A stretch of 64,000 nucleotides of DNA from Parazoarcus communis (GTDB taxonomy: Bacteria > Pseudomonadota > Gammaproteobacteria > Burkholderiales > Rhodocyclaceae): contig NZ_CP022188.1 of NCBI RefSeq assembly GCF_003111665.1, positions 2,790,001-2,854,000 on the forward strand, written 5' to 3'. The notes beneath the pieces are model-generated. The model did not search any database, was not told the origin of the DNA, and worked only from the letters and a program-made list of their open reading frames with translations. A program made the translations under genes and the position numbers. Of the stretch, positions 47,633 through 56,800 are shown in pieces. Position 1 is the stretch's first letter, and every line of letters starts with the position of its first letter.

Positions 47633-49996
47633 ATGATCGAGAAATCAGTCCTGGCCCTGCAGCGTTTCTGCTTCAGGTTCCGTTTGCCGATCCTGCTTGC
47701 GCTGCTGGTGTTTACCGCGGTGATGGCGACCTTCGCCGCGCGGCTTCACATGAGCGCCGGCTTCGACAAGCAGCTGCCGCAGGACCACGAATACATTCAG
47801 ACCTTCAACCAGTACCGTGAGGTGCTGTTCGGGGCCAACCGCATCATCGTCACGGTCGAGGCGAAGAGCGGCGACATCTGGAACGAGAAGGCGCTGACCA
47901 GACTGTACGACGTTACCCAGGCCCTGTTCTTCATGAAGGGGGTTGATCGGCGTACGGTGAGTTCGCTGTGGACGCCGAACACCCGGGCGGTACAGATCAC
48001 CGAAGAAGGGATGAAGGCCGAAGACGTGATCGGCGGCGATGTCACGGTGAAGGCGCTGACGCCGGAGAACATCTCCGCGATCCGCGAGCGCACCATCATC
48101 GGTGGCTTTGTCGGCAGTCTGGTGGCCAACGATTCGTCATCGGCGATGGTGGTGGCCGAACTGGCCGACCCCGACCCCCAGACCGGCGAACGCCTCGACT
48201 ATTTCGAGTTCAGCCAGCGTCTGGAAAAGGAGTTGCGCACTGCCTTCTCGGATGACGATATCCGTATCCGCATCATCGGATTCGCCAAGCAGATGGGCGA
48301 CATCTCCGAAGGCGCTACCAGCGTGATCGAGTTCTTTGCGCTCGCCTTCCTCCTCACCACCGCCGCCGTCTACTGGTATACGCGCTCGTGGCTGCTCACC
48401 TTTCTGCCCTTGTCGTGCTCACTGGTGTCCGTGGTGTGGCAGTTCGGCACAATCACGCTGCTGGGCTTCGGGCTCGACCCGCTGGCCATTCTCGTGCCCT
48501 TCCTGGTGTTCGCCATTGGTGTGTCTCACGGCATCCAGCAGGTGAACTACATCGCCAAGGAGGTGATCAACGGCGCCGACGGCTATACCGCGGCCAGCCG
48601 CAGTTTCACCGGCTTGCTGGTGCCGGGCACGCTGGCACTGATCACGGCCTTCGTCGGCTTCGCCACCCTGGTGCTGGTGCCGATCCCGATGATCCGCGAG
48701 CTGGCGATCACGGCCTCGGTAGGGGTGGCGTACAAGATCGTCACCAACCTGATCATGCTGCCAGTGCTGGCAAGCTATTTCCGCTTCGACGATGCCTTCG
48801 TGCTGCGTGCGGGCAAGGTCGAACACCTGCGCAACCGCATGATGGCTTCGCTCGGCGTGCATATTGCCAGCCCACGCAATGCCGCCATCGGCACCCTCGT
48901 GTGTGCGCTGCTGATGGGCGTGGCGGTGTGGCAGAGCCAGGGCCGTCACGTTGGGCATGTGCTGCCAGGTGCGCCCGAGCTGCATGACGATTCGCGCTAC
49001 AACCAGGATGTGGAAGCCGTCGTCGATCACTACAGCCTGGGCCTCGATCTGCTGACGGTGGTGGTGGAGACACCGACTGACGGCTGCTACCGCCACGACA
49101 TCATGAGCCATGTGGACCGCCTGACCTGGCAGCTGGCCAATGTGCCCGGCGTGCTCTCGGCGCAGTCGCTGCCGACGCTGGCCAAACTTGCGGCCTCGGG
49201 TGTGAATGAGGGTAACCCGAAGTGGGCGGCGTTGCCGCTGGACGAACTGACGATGGGCGAAGCGGTGCGTCAGGTGCCCGAGGGGCTGCGGCTGTTCAAT
49301 GCCGACTGCACCGTGCTGCCGGTGAATCTCTACCTTTCGGACCACAAGGCATCGACAATCGAAGGCGTGGTCGCCGCCGTAAAGCACTTCCGCGACACCC
49401 AGCCCTTCGACGGCGTCACCGTCAGGCTCGCCAGCGGCAACGCCGGGGTGCAGGCGGCAACCAACGAGATCGTCGAGCATTCCGAGTTGCCGATGATGCT
49501 CTACGTATACGCGACGATCCTGGTGCTGGTGTTCCTGGTGTATCGCGATTGGCGGGCCATGATCGCCTGTTGCGTACCGCTCACCCTGGCCACCTTCCTC
49601 GGCTACTGGTTCATGAAGGAGCTCGACATCGGCCTGACCGTGGCGACCTTACCGGTGATGGTGCTGGCGGTGGGGATCGGCGTCGATTACGCCTTCTACA
49701 TCTATAACCGGCTGCAGATGCACATGGCCCATGGCGAGGACATCGTCACCGCCTTCAAGCAGGCCTTGCGCGAGATCGGCGTCGCCACCGTATTCACCGC
49801 TGTGACGCTGTCGATCGGGGTCGCCACCTGGTCCTTCTCCGCGCTCAAGTTCCAGGCCGACATGGGCATGCTGCTGACCTTCATGTTCATGATGAACATG
49901 ATCATGGCCATCACGCTGCTGCCAGCGCTCGCGGTCACGATCGACATGCTGATTCCGCGCCGGGGGCCGGTGCGCGCCCCGCTGATGGCGCATTGA
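47633..49996 (+). CDS. MMPL/RND-superfamily transporter
   Basis: 787-aa inner-membrane protein with the duplicated layout of RND/MMPL transporters: one helix near residue 15-35, a periplasmic domain of about 200 residues, five helices (about 240-430), then a repeat of this pattern in the second half. The segment VGIGVDYAFYIYNRLQ carries an Asp in the helix used for proton coupling in this family. No adaptor protein is encoded next to it, as usual for MMPL-type proteins. The substrate is unknown; neighbours point to aromatic or hydrophobic compounds. Confidence 0.88.
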   Translation: MIEKSVLALQRFCFRFRLPILLALLVFTAVMATFAARLHMSAGFDKQLPQDHEYIQTFNQYREVLFGANRIIVTVEAKSGDIWNEKALTRLYDVTQALFFMKGVDRRTVSSLWTPNTRAVQITEEGMKAEDVIGGDVTVKALTPENISAIRERTIIGGFVGSLVANDSSSAMVVAELADPDPQTGERLDYFEFSQRLEKELRTAFSDDDIRIRIIGFAKQMGDISEGATSVIEFFALAFLLTTAAVYWYTRSWLLTFLPLSCSLVSVVWQFGTITLLGFGLDPLAILVPFLVFAIGVSHGIQQVNYIAKEVINGADGYTAASRSFTGLLVPGTLALITAFVGFATLVLVPIPMIRELAITASVGVAYKIVTNLIMLPVLASYFRFDDAFVLRAGKVEHLRNRMMASLGVHIASPRNAAIGTLVCALLMGVAVWQSQGRHVGHVLPGAPELHDDSRYNQDVEAVVDHYSLGLDLLTVVVETPTDGCYRHDIMSHVDRLTWQLANVPGVLSAQSLPTLAKLAASGVNEGNPKWAALPLDELTMGEAVRQVPEGLRLFNADCTVLPVNLYLSDHKASTIEGVVAAVKHFRDTQPFDGVTVRLASGNAGVQAATNEIVEHSELPMMLYVYATILVLVFLVYRDWRAMIACCVPLTLATFLGYWFMKELDIGLTVATLPVMVLAVGIGVDYAFYIYNRLQMHMAHGEDIVTAFKQALREIGVATVFTAVTLSIGVATWSFSALKFQADMGMLLTFMFMMNMIMAITLLPALAVTIDMLIPRRGPVRAPLMAH

Positions 49997-50007
49997 GGAG
50001 ATTCACG

Positions 50008-50964
50008 ATGAAGAAGTGTTTTCCATTGATGCGTCTGATCTGCGCGCTGCTGGTGATCGCGGCGCCCGGCGCAGGCGTGCAGGCCGCAGATCCAGCCCCG
50101 GTGCCGGCCATGAAGGCCCGGCTGGCAGCAAAGGTCGCGCTGACCGGCCTGGTACGGGCCGGCGATGCGCTGGTGGCAACCGGTGCGTATGGCACCGTGG
50201 TGCGTTCCACCGACAATGGCCAGACCTGGCAGCAGGCCGAGGTGCCGGTGAGCACGCTGCTCACTGCGCTGCATTTCGTCGATGCCGAGCGCGGCTGGGC
50301 GGTGGGGCATGGCGGCGTGGTGCTGGCCACCACCGATGGCGGCGTCAAGTGGACCCTGCAACAGCAGCTTGCAGACAAGCCGGTGCTGTTGTCGGTGCAT
50401 TTCGTCTCTGCGGAAAAGGGCTTTGCCGTCGGGGCCTACGGCAGCGCATGGCGCACAGTCGATGGCGGTCGCAACTGGTCGCCGATGGTGGTCGGCAGCG
50501 GTCGCGATACCGACATGCACCTCAACCATATCTTTGCCACCAGGAACGGCGTGCTCTTTGCGACGGCCGAGTTCGGGCTCGCGTTTCGCTCTGCCGACGG
50601 TGGCGACTCCTGGCATCCGCTCACGACCGGCGTCTCGGGTTCGCTGTGGAACGGGCTGGAAGGTGCGAACGGAGAAATCGTGCTGCTCGGCATGAGTGGC
50701 AGGGTGCTGGTCAGCGCCAATGGGGGCGACAGCTTTCAGGTGTTCGAGCACGACAGCGGGCAGTCGCTGAGTGCTGCGGTCGTCGATGCCAATGGCGGCC
50801 TGATCGTGGTCGGTTCAGGTGGGCTGGTGCTGCGCGGGCGCGAGCGTTTCGCGACCGAAATTCGTGCCGATCGCCAGAACCTCGCTGCGGTGGCGCTCGC
50901 GGCGGACGGTGGCCTGATTGTGGCCGGACAACTCGGTGTAGAGCGCGTTGGCGGCGGGAACTGA
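50008..50964 (+). CDS. YCF48-like beta-propeller protein, exported
   Basis: 318-aa protein with a signal peptide (cleavage near VQA-A, residue 26) and at least five propeller repeats, each with a (T/A)-x-GG-x-x-W-like element: STDNGQTW, TTDGGVKW, TVDGGRNW, SADGGDSW, SANGGDSF. YCF48 proteins in phototrophs help assemble photosystem II; in this non-phototroph the role must differ. Its place beside the MMPL transporter suggests a periplasmic partner. Confidence 0.85.
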   Translation: MKKCFPLMRLICALLVIAAPGAGVQAADPAPVPAMKARLAAKVALTGLVRAGDALVATGAYGTVVRSTDNGQTWQQAEVPVSTLLTALHFVDAERGWAVGHGGVVLATTDGGVKWTLQQQLADKPVLLSVHFVSAEKGFAVGAYGSAWRTVDGGRNWSPMVVGSGRDTDMHLNHIFATRNGVLFATAEFGLAFRSADGGDSWHPLTTGVSGSLWNGLEGANGEIVLLGMSGRVLVSANGGDSFQVFEHDSGQSLSAAVVDANGGLIVVGSGGLVLRGRERFATEIRADRQNLAAVALAADGGLIVAGQLGVERVGGGN

Positions 50965-50979
50965 CAAGGAGAGGTGCAG

Positions 50980-51462
50980 ATGTTGAACCGATTAATTGCC
51001 CTGCTGCGTGGGGATCTCGAAGCAGAGGCGACCGAGGCCGGCCCCTTCGAGCGGCGTCACATCGCCGTTGCGGCGCTGCTGCTCGAAGCCATGTACGTCG
51101 ACCACAAGGCAAGCGCAGACGAGCATGCCGCCGTTACCCGCCTGCTGCGGGACCACTTCCACCTGCGTGGCGCTACGGCGGAGCAACTGGTCAGGGTCGC
51201 CGACGAGCGTTTCGCCGAGGTGCTCGACGACTGGGAGTTTGGCGAGGCCGTGCGGACGGGTTTCAATCCGGCCGAACGCCAGGAAATTCTGACCCTGCTG
51301 TGGGAGGTCGCGTATGCCGATGGCGTGCTTGCGGGGATGGAGCGCCGCCTGCTGAACCGACTGGCACGTCAGCTCGATCTCGGCCTGCCGGCCATCGAGC
51401 AGGCGCGTGCGACTGCTGCGGCGCGTGGTGGCCTGATTCGCACAGGGCCCGAGGACGACTGA
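50980..51462 (+). CDS. TerB-like domain protein, second copy
   Basis: 160-aa soluble helical protein: VAALLLEAMYVDHKASADEH and LLWEVAYADGVLAGMERRLL are TerB-like. It shares this architecture with the protein at 32286-32753 but is clearly diverged. AAGGAG lies 8 bases before ATG 50980. It is inserted between the YCF48-like and aldehyde dehydrogenase genes on the same strand, and its role in the operon is unknown. Confidence 0.8.
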   Translation: MLNRLIALLRGDLEAEATEAGPFERRHIAVAALLLEAMYVDHKASADEHAAVTRLLRDHFHLRGATAEQLVRVADERFAEVLDDWEFGEAVRTGFNPAERQEILTLLWEVAYADGVLAGMERRLLNRLARQLDLGLPAIEQARATAAARGGLIRTGPEDD

Positions 51463-51515
51463 GTTATATCCGTTTAACCGCAACATCATCAAAAACAACA
51501 CCAGGAGACATGTGA

Positions 51516-53018
51516 ATGGAACGATATCAAGGGCAGTTCATCAGTGAGGCTACCCGCCAGTTTCTGGCGCGACCGAAGCGCATGCTGATTGGCGCCGAAT
51601 GGCTCGATGCCCAGAGTGGTGAGACGCTCGAGGTGATTGACCCGGCCAGCGGCCAGCCCTTTACGGCGGTGCCGGCCGGTGCGGCAGCGGATATCGACCG
51701 CGCGGTGGCGGCTGCCCGTCAGGCCTTCGAGTCTGGCGAGTGGTCGAAGATGCGTCCGGTCGACCGTGAGCGCCTGCTGCTGAAATTTGCCGATCTGGTC
51801 GAGGCCAACGCGCAGGAGCTCGCCGAAATCGAGGCGCTCGACAACGGCAAGCCGGTGGTGATGGCGCGCCACGTGGATGTGGCCCTTGCAGTCGACTTCC
51901 TGCGCTACATGGCAGGCTGGGCGACCAAGATCGAAGGCTCGACCATGGATCTCTCGGTGCCGCTGATGCGCGAGCGTGAGCTGTTCGGCTTTACCCGGCG
52001 CGAGGCTGTCGGCGTGGTCGGTGCGATCATTCCGTGGAATTTCCCCCTGCTGATGGCTGCATGGAAGGTGGCCCCGGCGCTGACCTGCGGCTGCACCATG
52101 GTGCTCAAGCCGGCCGAGGAAACGCCGCTGACCGCGCTGCGTTTTGCGGAACTGGCGCTCGAAGCGGGCTATCCCCCCGGTGTGCTCAACGTGGTGACTG
52201 GTCATGGCCATACCGCCGGTGCGGCGCTGGCCGGACACAAGGGCATCGAGAAGGTCGCCTTTACCGGATCGACCGAGATTGGAAAACTGGTCGGCAAGGC
52301 GGCGCTGGACAACATGACCCGGGTTTCGCTTGAGCTTGGTGGCAAGAGCCCGGTGATCGTGCTCGATGACGCCGATCCGGCGAAAGCGGCCGCAGGTGCC
52401 GCGCAGGCCATCTTCTTCAACCAGGGCCAGGTGTGTACAGCGGGTTCGCGCCTGTTCATCCACAAGAGCCGTTTTGACGAGGTGGTCGAAGGGCTGTCGG
52501 GCATCGCGTCGGCCATGAAGCTCGGGCCGGGTATCGATCCCTCGACCCAGGTCGGGCCGCTGGTCTCGGCCATTCAGCAGCAGCGCGTGCTCGGCTACAT
52601 CCAGAGCGGATACGACGAGGGCGCACGGGCGGCCGTCGGCGGCGCAGCCGGTGGCGGCGAGGGCTACTTCGTCAAACCCACGGTGCTGGTCGATACGCGC
52701 GACGACATGAAGGTGGTGCGCGAGGAGATCTTCGGCCCGGTGGTGGTGGCGATGCCGTATGACGACCTGGACGAAGTCGCGCGTCGCGCCAACGATACGC
52801 CTTACGGCCTTGCCGCCAGCATCTGGTCCAACGACCTGTCACGCGTTCATCGCCTGATCCCCAGAATCAAGGCGGGCACGGTCTGGGTGAACTGTCACAA
52901 CATCCTGGACAACGCGATGCCCTTCGGCGGTTACAAGCAGTCCGGCATCGGGCGCGAGATGGGGCGTGCCGTGCTCGACATGTACACCGAATCCAAGTCG
53001 GTGATCATGGCGCTCTGA
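51516..53018 (+). CDS. Aldehyde dehydrogenase, probable phenylacetaldehyde dehydrogenase
   Basis: 500-aa NAD(P)-dependent cytoplasmic enzyme. Catalytic Cys307 is in GQVCTAG, Glu273 in SLELGGKSP and Asn175 in IPWNFP. The length and stretches such as GSTMDLSVPL resemble E. coli FeaB (phenylacetaldehyde dehydrogenase). In this operon it should oxidise the arylacetaldehydes released by the amine dehydrogenase to arylacetates. A 53-base gap separates it from the TerB gene; a terminator follows. Confidence 0.92.
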   Translation: MERYQGQFISEATRQFLARPKRMLIGAEWLDAQSGETLEVIDPASGQPFTAVPAGAAADIDRAVAAARQAFESGEWSKMRPVDRERLLLKFADLVEANAQELAEIEALDNGKPVVMARHVDVALAVDFLRYMAGWATKIEGSTMDLSVPLMRERELFGFTRREAVGVVGAIIPWNFPLLMAAWKVAPALTCGCTMVLKPAEETPLTALRFAELALEAGYPPGVLNVVTGHGHTAGAALAGHKGIEKVAFTGSTEIGKLVGKAALDNMTRVSLELGGKSPVIVLDDADPAKAAAGAAQAIFFNQGQVCTAGSRLFIHKSRFDEVVEGLSGIASAMKLGPGIDPSTQVGPLVSAIQQQRVLGYIQSGYDEGARAAVGGAAGGGEGYFVKPTVLVDTRDDMKVVREEIFGPVVVAMPYDDLDEVARRANDTPYGLAASIWSNDLSRVHRLIPRIKAGTVWVNCHNILDNAMPFGGYKQSGIGREMGRAVLDMYTESKSVIMAL

Positions 53019-53035
53019 GCAAACAGGTCATGGTG

Positions 53036-53085
53036 TTGCAGCCGGCTGTCGACGCGCAGTTTTCGATGGCCGGCTGCAATTTTTT
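53036..53085 (+). terminator. Rho-independent terminator after the aldehyde dehydrogenase gene
   Basis: 11-bp perfect stem TTGCAGCCGGC / GCCGGCTGCAA with a 22-nt loop and TTTTTT directly after. It closes the + strand unit that begins with aauB and separates it from the convergent lrp gene. Confidence 0.85.
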
Positions 53086-53098
53086 CCTGGTGCTGTTT

Positions 53099-53596
53099 TC
53101 AGGTGGCTTTTGCCTTCGGCGCATTGCCGAGGTGATCAAGCGGCAGTCTCGTGCTGCGCTTGAGTTCGGTCAGCGCGATATTCGATTTGACGCTGCGCAC
53201 CCCGCCGATCCGCATCAGGCGGTGCAGCATGAAATCCGACAGTGCGGGCAGGCTCGGGGTCATGACCCGCAGCAGGTAGTCTGCCTCGCCACTGATGGCG
53301 AAGCATTCGAGCACTTCTTCCATGTCGCGAATTGCGTCGGTGAAGGCATCGGTGTGGACCTCGCCATGACGTTCCAGCGAAACATTGACGAACGCGGTCA
53401 CTCCGAGACCGATGGCGGCCGGGCGCAGTAGCGCGACGTAGCGCTCGATGAATCCGGACTGCTCCAGTCGTTGCACCCGACGACTGACCTGTGAGGGTGA
53501 CAGATGGATGCGTTCGGCGAGCACCGCATTGGACGCCTGGCCGTCGGTTTGCAGTTCGGACAGCAGTTGCAGGTCGTATTTGTCGAGATCGATCAT
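53099..53596 (-). CDS. Lrp/AsnC-family transcriptional regulator
   Basis: 165-aa regulator: an N-terminal helix-turn-helix (residues about 5-55: LDKYDLQLLSELQTDG, then SPSQVSRRVQRLEQSGFI) and a RAM/AsnC ligand domain (FVNVSLERH, GEADYLLRV, GVRSVKSNIALTELK). Such proteins often bind amino acids; the divergent oxidoreductase acts on 2-oxoacids made from aromatic amino acids. Four GTGCA-type half-sites lie in the shared promoter region, so it likely controls itself and the oxidoreductase gene. Confidence 0.93.
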   Translation of the reverse strand: MIDLDKYDLQLLSELQTDGQASNAVLAERIHLSPSQVSRRVQRLEQSGFIERYVALLRPAAIGLGVTAFVNVSLERHGEVHTDAFTDAIRDMEEVLECFAISGEADYLLRVMTPSLPALSDFMLHRLMRIGGVRSVKSNIALTELKRSTRLPLDHLGNAPKAKAT

Positions 53597-53600
53597 GGTT

Positions 53601-53668
53601 CGTGCATCTTGTTTGGATTTGATGCACGAAATCTTCGTCGATCCCGTGTTTTGGTGCAAACAATGCAC
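53601..53668. promoter_or_regulatory. Candidate Lrp/AsnC operators between lrp and the oxidoreductase gene
   Basis: Two palindromes built on the same half-site: CGTGCATC (53601-53608) with GATGCACG (53621-53628), spaced by 12 bases, and GTGCA (53654-53658) with TGCAC (53664-53668), spaced by 5. The first begins 4 bases upstream of the lrp ATG, a position suited to autorepression. Confidence 0.6.
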
Positions 53669-53808
53669 GCACCGTGGGCGCGCATGGGCCTACGATAACC
53701 CTGTTGCTCGTATCGCCGGGAGCCAAATCCGGCAATACGAATCAAAGCTGATAAAAGCAGGCCGGTGCGCTGTGGGCAGTGTGCCGGACCACAACAGGAG
53801 ACACGCCC

Positions 53809-56800
53809 ATGAACACGCTCACCGTGGCTGCGACCACGTCGGTGACGATGGTGAATCGCGATTACCGTCTCGCCGACAATCTCGAGGCCGTCCGCGGCCA
53901 GGTCTTCCTGACCGGTACCCAGGCGCTGGTGCGCCTGCCGCTGATGCAGGCTGCGCTCGATCATGCTGCAGGGCTCAACACCGGCGGCTTCATCAGCGGT
54001 TACCGCGGGTCGCCGCTCGGCGCCTACGACCAGCAGCTGTGGAAAGTGAAGCCACTGCTCGATGCCAACCGCATCCGCTTTCTGCCTGCCGTCAATGAAG
54101 AACTCGGCGCGACTGCCGTGCTGGGTTCTCAGCAGGTTGAGCGCGATGCCGAGCGCACTGTCGATGGCGTGTTTGCGATCTGGTACGGCAAGGGGCCGGG
54201 CGTCGATCGGGCCGGCGACGCACTGCGCCACGGCAATGCCTATGGTGCTTCGCCGCATGGCGGCGTGCTTGCGGTGATCGGTGACGATCATGGCTGCGTG
54301 TCGTCGTCGATGCCGCACCAGAGCGACTTCACCCTGCAGGCGTGGAGCCTGCCGGTGCTCAATCCGGCCTCGGTGGCGGAGATGATCGAGTTTGGTCTGT
54401 ATGGCTGGGCACTGTCGCGCTTTTCCGGTTGCTGGGTAGGCTTGAAGGCGATCTCGGAGATGGTCGAGAGCGGCTCTACGGTGGATCTGGATGCGATCCG
54501 GGCCCGCTTCGAGGCGCCAGCGGACTACACGCCGCCAGAAGGCGGGCTGCACTATCGCTGGCCCGATCTGCCAAGCCTGGTGATTGAGCAGCGCCTCGCC
54601 GCCAAGCTCGACGCTGCGCGTCATTTCGCGCGCCACAACTCGATCGACCGCCTGCTGTGTCCGGCGACGTCGGCCGACGTCGGCATCGTCACCTGTGGCA
54701 AGGCGCACCTCGACCTGCTCGAAGCGCTGCGCCGACTCGGGCTTGGCATGGACGATCTGGAAGCCAATGGCATCCGCCTGTACAAGGTGGGGCAGAGCTT
54801 TCCGCTCGAGCCGGGGCGCATGCGTGCTTTTGCCACTGGCCTGAAGGAAATCCTGGTGGTCGAGGAGAAGGGGCCTTTTGTCGAGCAGCAGATCAAGAAC
54901 CTGTTCTATAACGACGACCCTGCGCGCCGACCGCAAGTGTTTGGCAAGACCGCGCAGTGCGGTGCGCCCTTGCTGTCCGCGCTGGGTGAGTTGCGGCCGT
55001 CGCGGGTGATGCCGGTGCTGGCCGACTGGCTGGCGCGCCATCGTCCGGTGCTGGATCGCCGCGAGCATGTCGAGGATTTCACCGCGCCGACGCTGCTGTC
55101 GAATGTGGCCGACGGCGTGCGCCGGGTGCCGTACTTCTGCTCCGGCTGTCCGCACAACACCTCGACCCGTGTGCCCGAGGGCTCGCATGCGCAGGCCGGC
55201 ATCGGCTGCCACTTCATGGCCTCGTGGATGCCCGACCGCGAGACCACCGGCCTCATTCAGATGGGTGGGGAAGGTGTCGACTGGGTGGCGCACTCGGGCT
55301 TTACCCGCACTCCGCACGTGTTCCAGAACCTGGGTGACGGCACCTATTTTCACTCCGGCTTTCTCGCCATCCGCCAGGCAATTGCGGCACGGACCAACGT
55401 CACCTACAAGATTCTCTACAACGACGCGGTGGCGATGACGGGCGGCCAGCCGGTAGACGGCACGGTGACGGTCGACGCCATCGCGCGTCAGGTCGAGGCC
55501 GAAGGCGCACGCAGGGTGGTGGTGGTCAGCGACGAGCCGGAGAAGTTCAAGGGCCACGAAGGCCAGTTTCCGCGTGGCACGAGCTTTCATCACCGCAGCG
55601 AACTCGACACCGTGCAGCGCGAACTGCGCGAGGTGAAGGGCGTCAGTGTGCTGATCTACGATCAGACCTGCGCGGCTGAGAAGCGGCGCCGGCGCAAGAA
55701 GAAGGCTTACCCCGACCCCGACCGCAGGCTGTTCATCAACGCAGCGGTGTGCGAAGGCTGTGGCGATTGCGGCAAGCAGTCCAACTGCCTGTCCATCGTG
55801 CCGCTGGATACGCCGCTGGGGCGCAAGCGCATGATCGACCAGTCCTCGTGCAACAAGGACTATTCCTGTGTCGAGGGCTTCTGCCCCAGCTTCGTGTCGG
55901 TGATCGGTGGCAAGGTGCGCAAGGCGGTCGGTGCCAGCTTCGACGAGGACAGGCTGCAGGCGCGGGTGGCGGCGCTTGCGCTGCCGGCGAAGCACGAATG
56001 GAGCGGCCCCTACGATCTGCTGGTGACGGGTGTCGGTGGCACCGGCGTCGTGACCGTGGGTGCGCTCGTCACCATGGCGGCGCACCTGGAGGGCAAGTCT
56101 GCGTCTGTGCTCGACTTCATGGGCTTCGCGCAGAAGGGCGGGCAGGTGCTGTCCTTCGTGCGCATGGCGACCGATTCCGGCGCGCTCAATCAGGTGCGGA
56201 TCGACACCCAGCAGGCCGATGCGGTGATTGCCTGCGATCTGGTGGTGGGCGCGAGCAACGATGCGCTGCAGACGATCAAGCATGGGCGCACCCGTGTCGT
56301 TGCCAATCTGCACGAGATTCAGACCGCGAAGTTCGTGCTCGATCCCGAGGCCGACCTTCATGTTGAGGCGCTGCTGGAAAAGATCCGCTATGCCGCAGGC
56401 GCGGCACAGCTCAGTACCTGTGATGCACAGGCGCTGTCGGTGCGCATGCTCGGCGACACCATCGGCGCGAACATCCTGCTGCTCGGATTCGCCTGGCAGC
56501 AGGGGCTGGTGCCGGTTTCGCTCGAGGCGCTGGCGCGCGCGATCGAGCTCAACGGGGTGGCGGTGGCCACCAATCTCACCGCGTTCAGCCTCGGGCGCCT
56601 CGCCGCGGGCGATCCGCAAGGGCTGGCGGCGCTTGCCGGCACGACGCCCGATTCCGCTGTGCAGCCCGACGAGGGGCAGGGCGAATCCCTGGCGGCACTG
56701 GTCGATGCACGGGTCGCGATGCTCACCGCCTATCAGAGTGCCGCCTATGCCAGTCAGTACCGGGCGCTGGTGGACGAGGTCGAACGGGCCGAGCGCAAGC

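Noticed and set aside
50016..51515. A 499-codon + strand frame overlapping the YCF48-like and TerB genes
   Set aside because: Both overlapped genes have ribosome sites and family motifs; this frame is Arg-rich and crosses their boundary.
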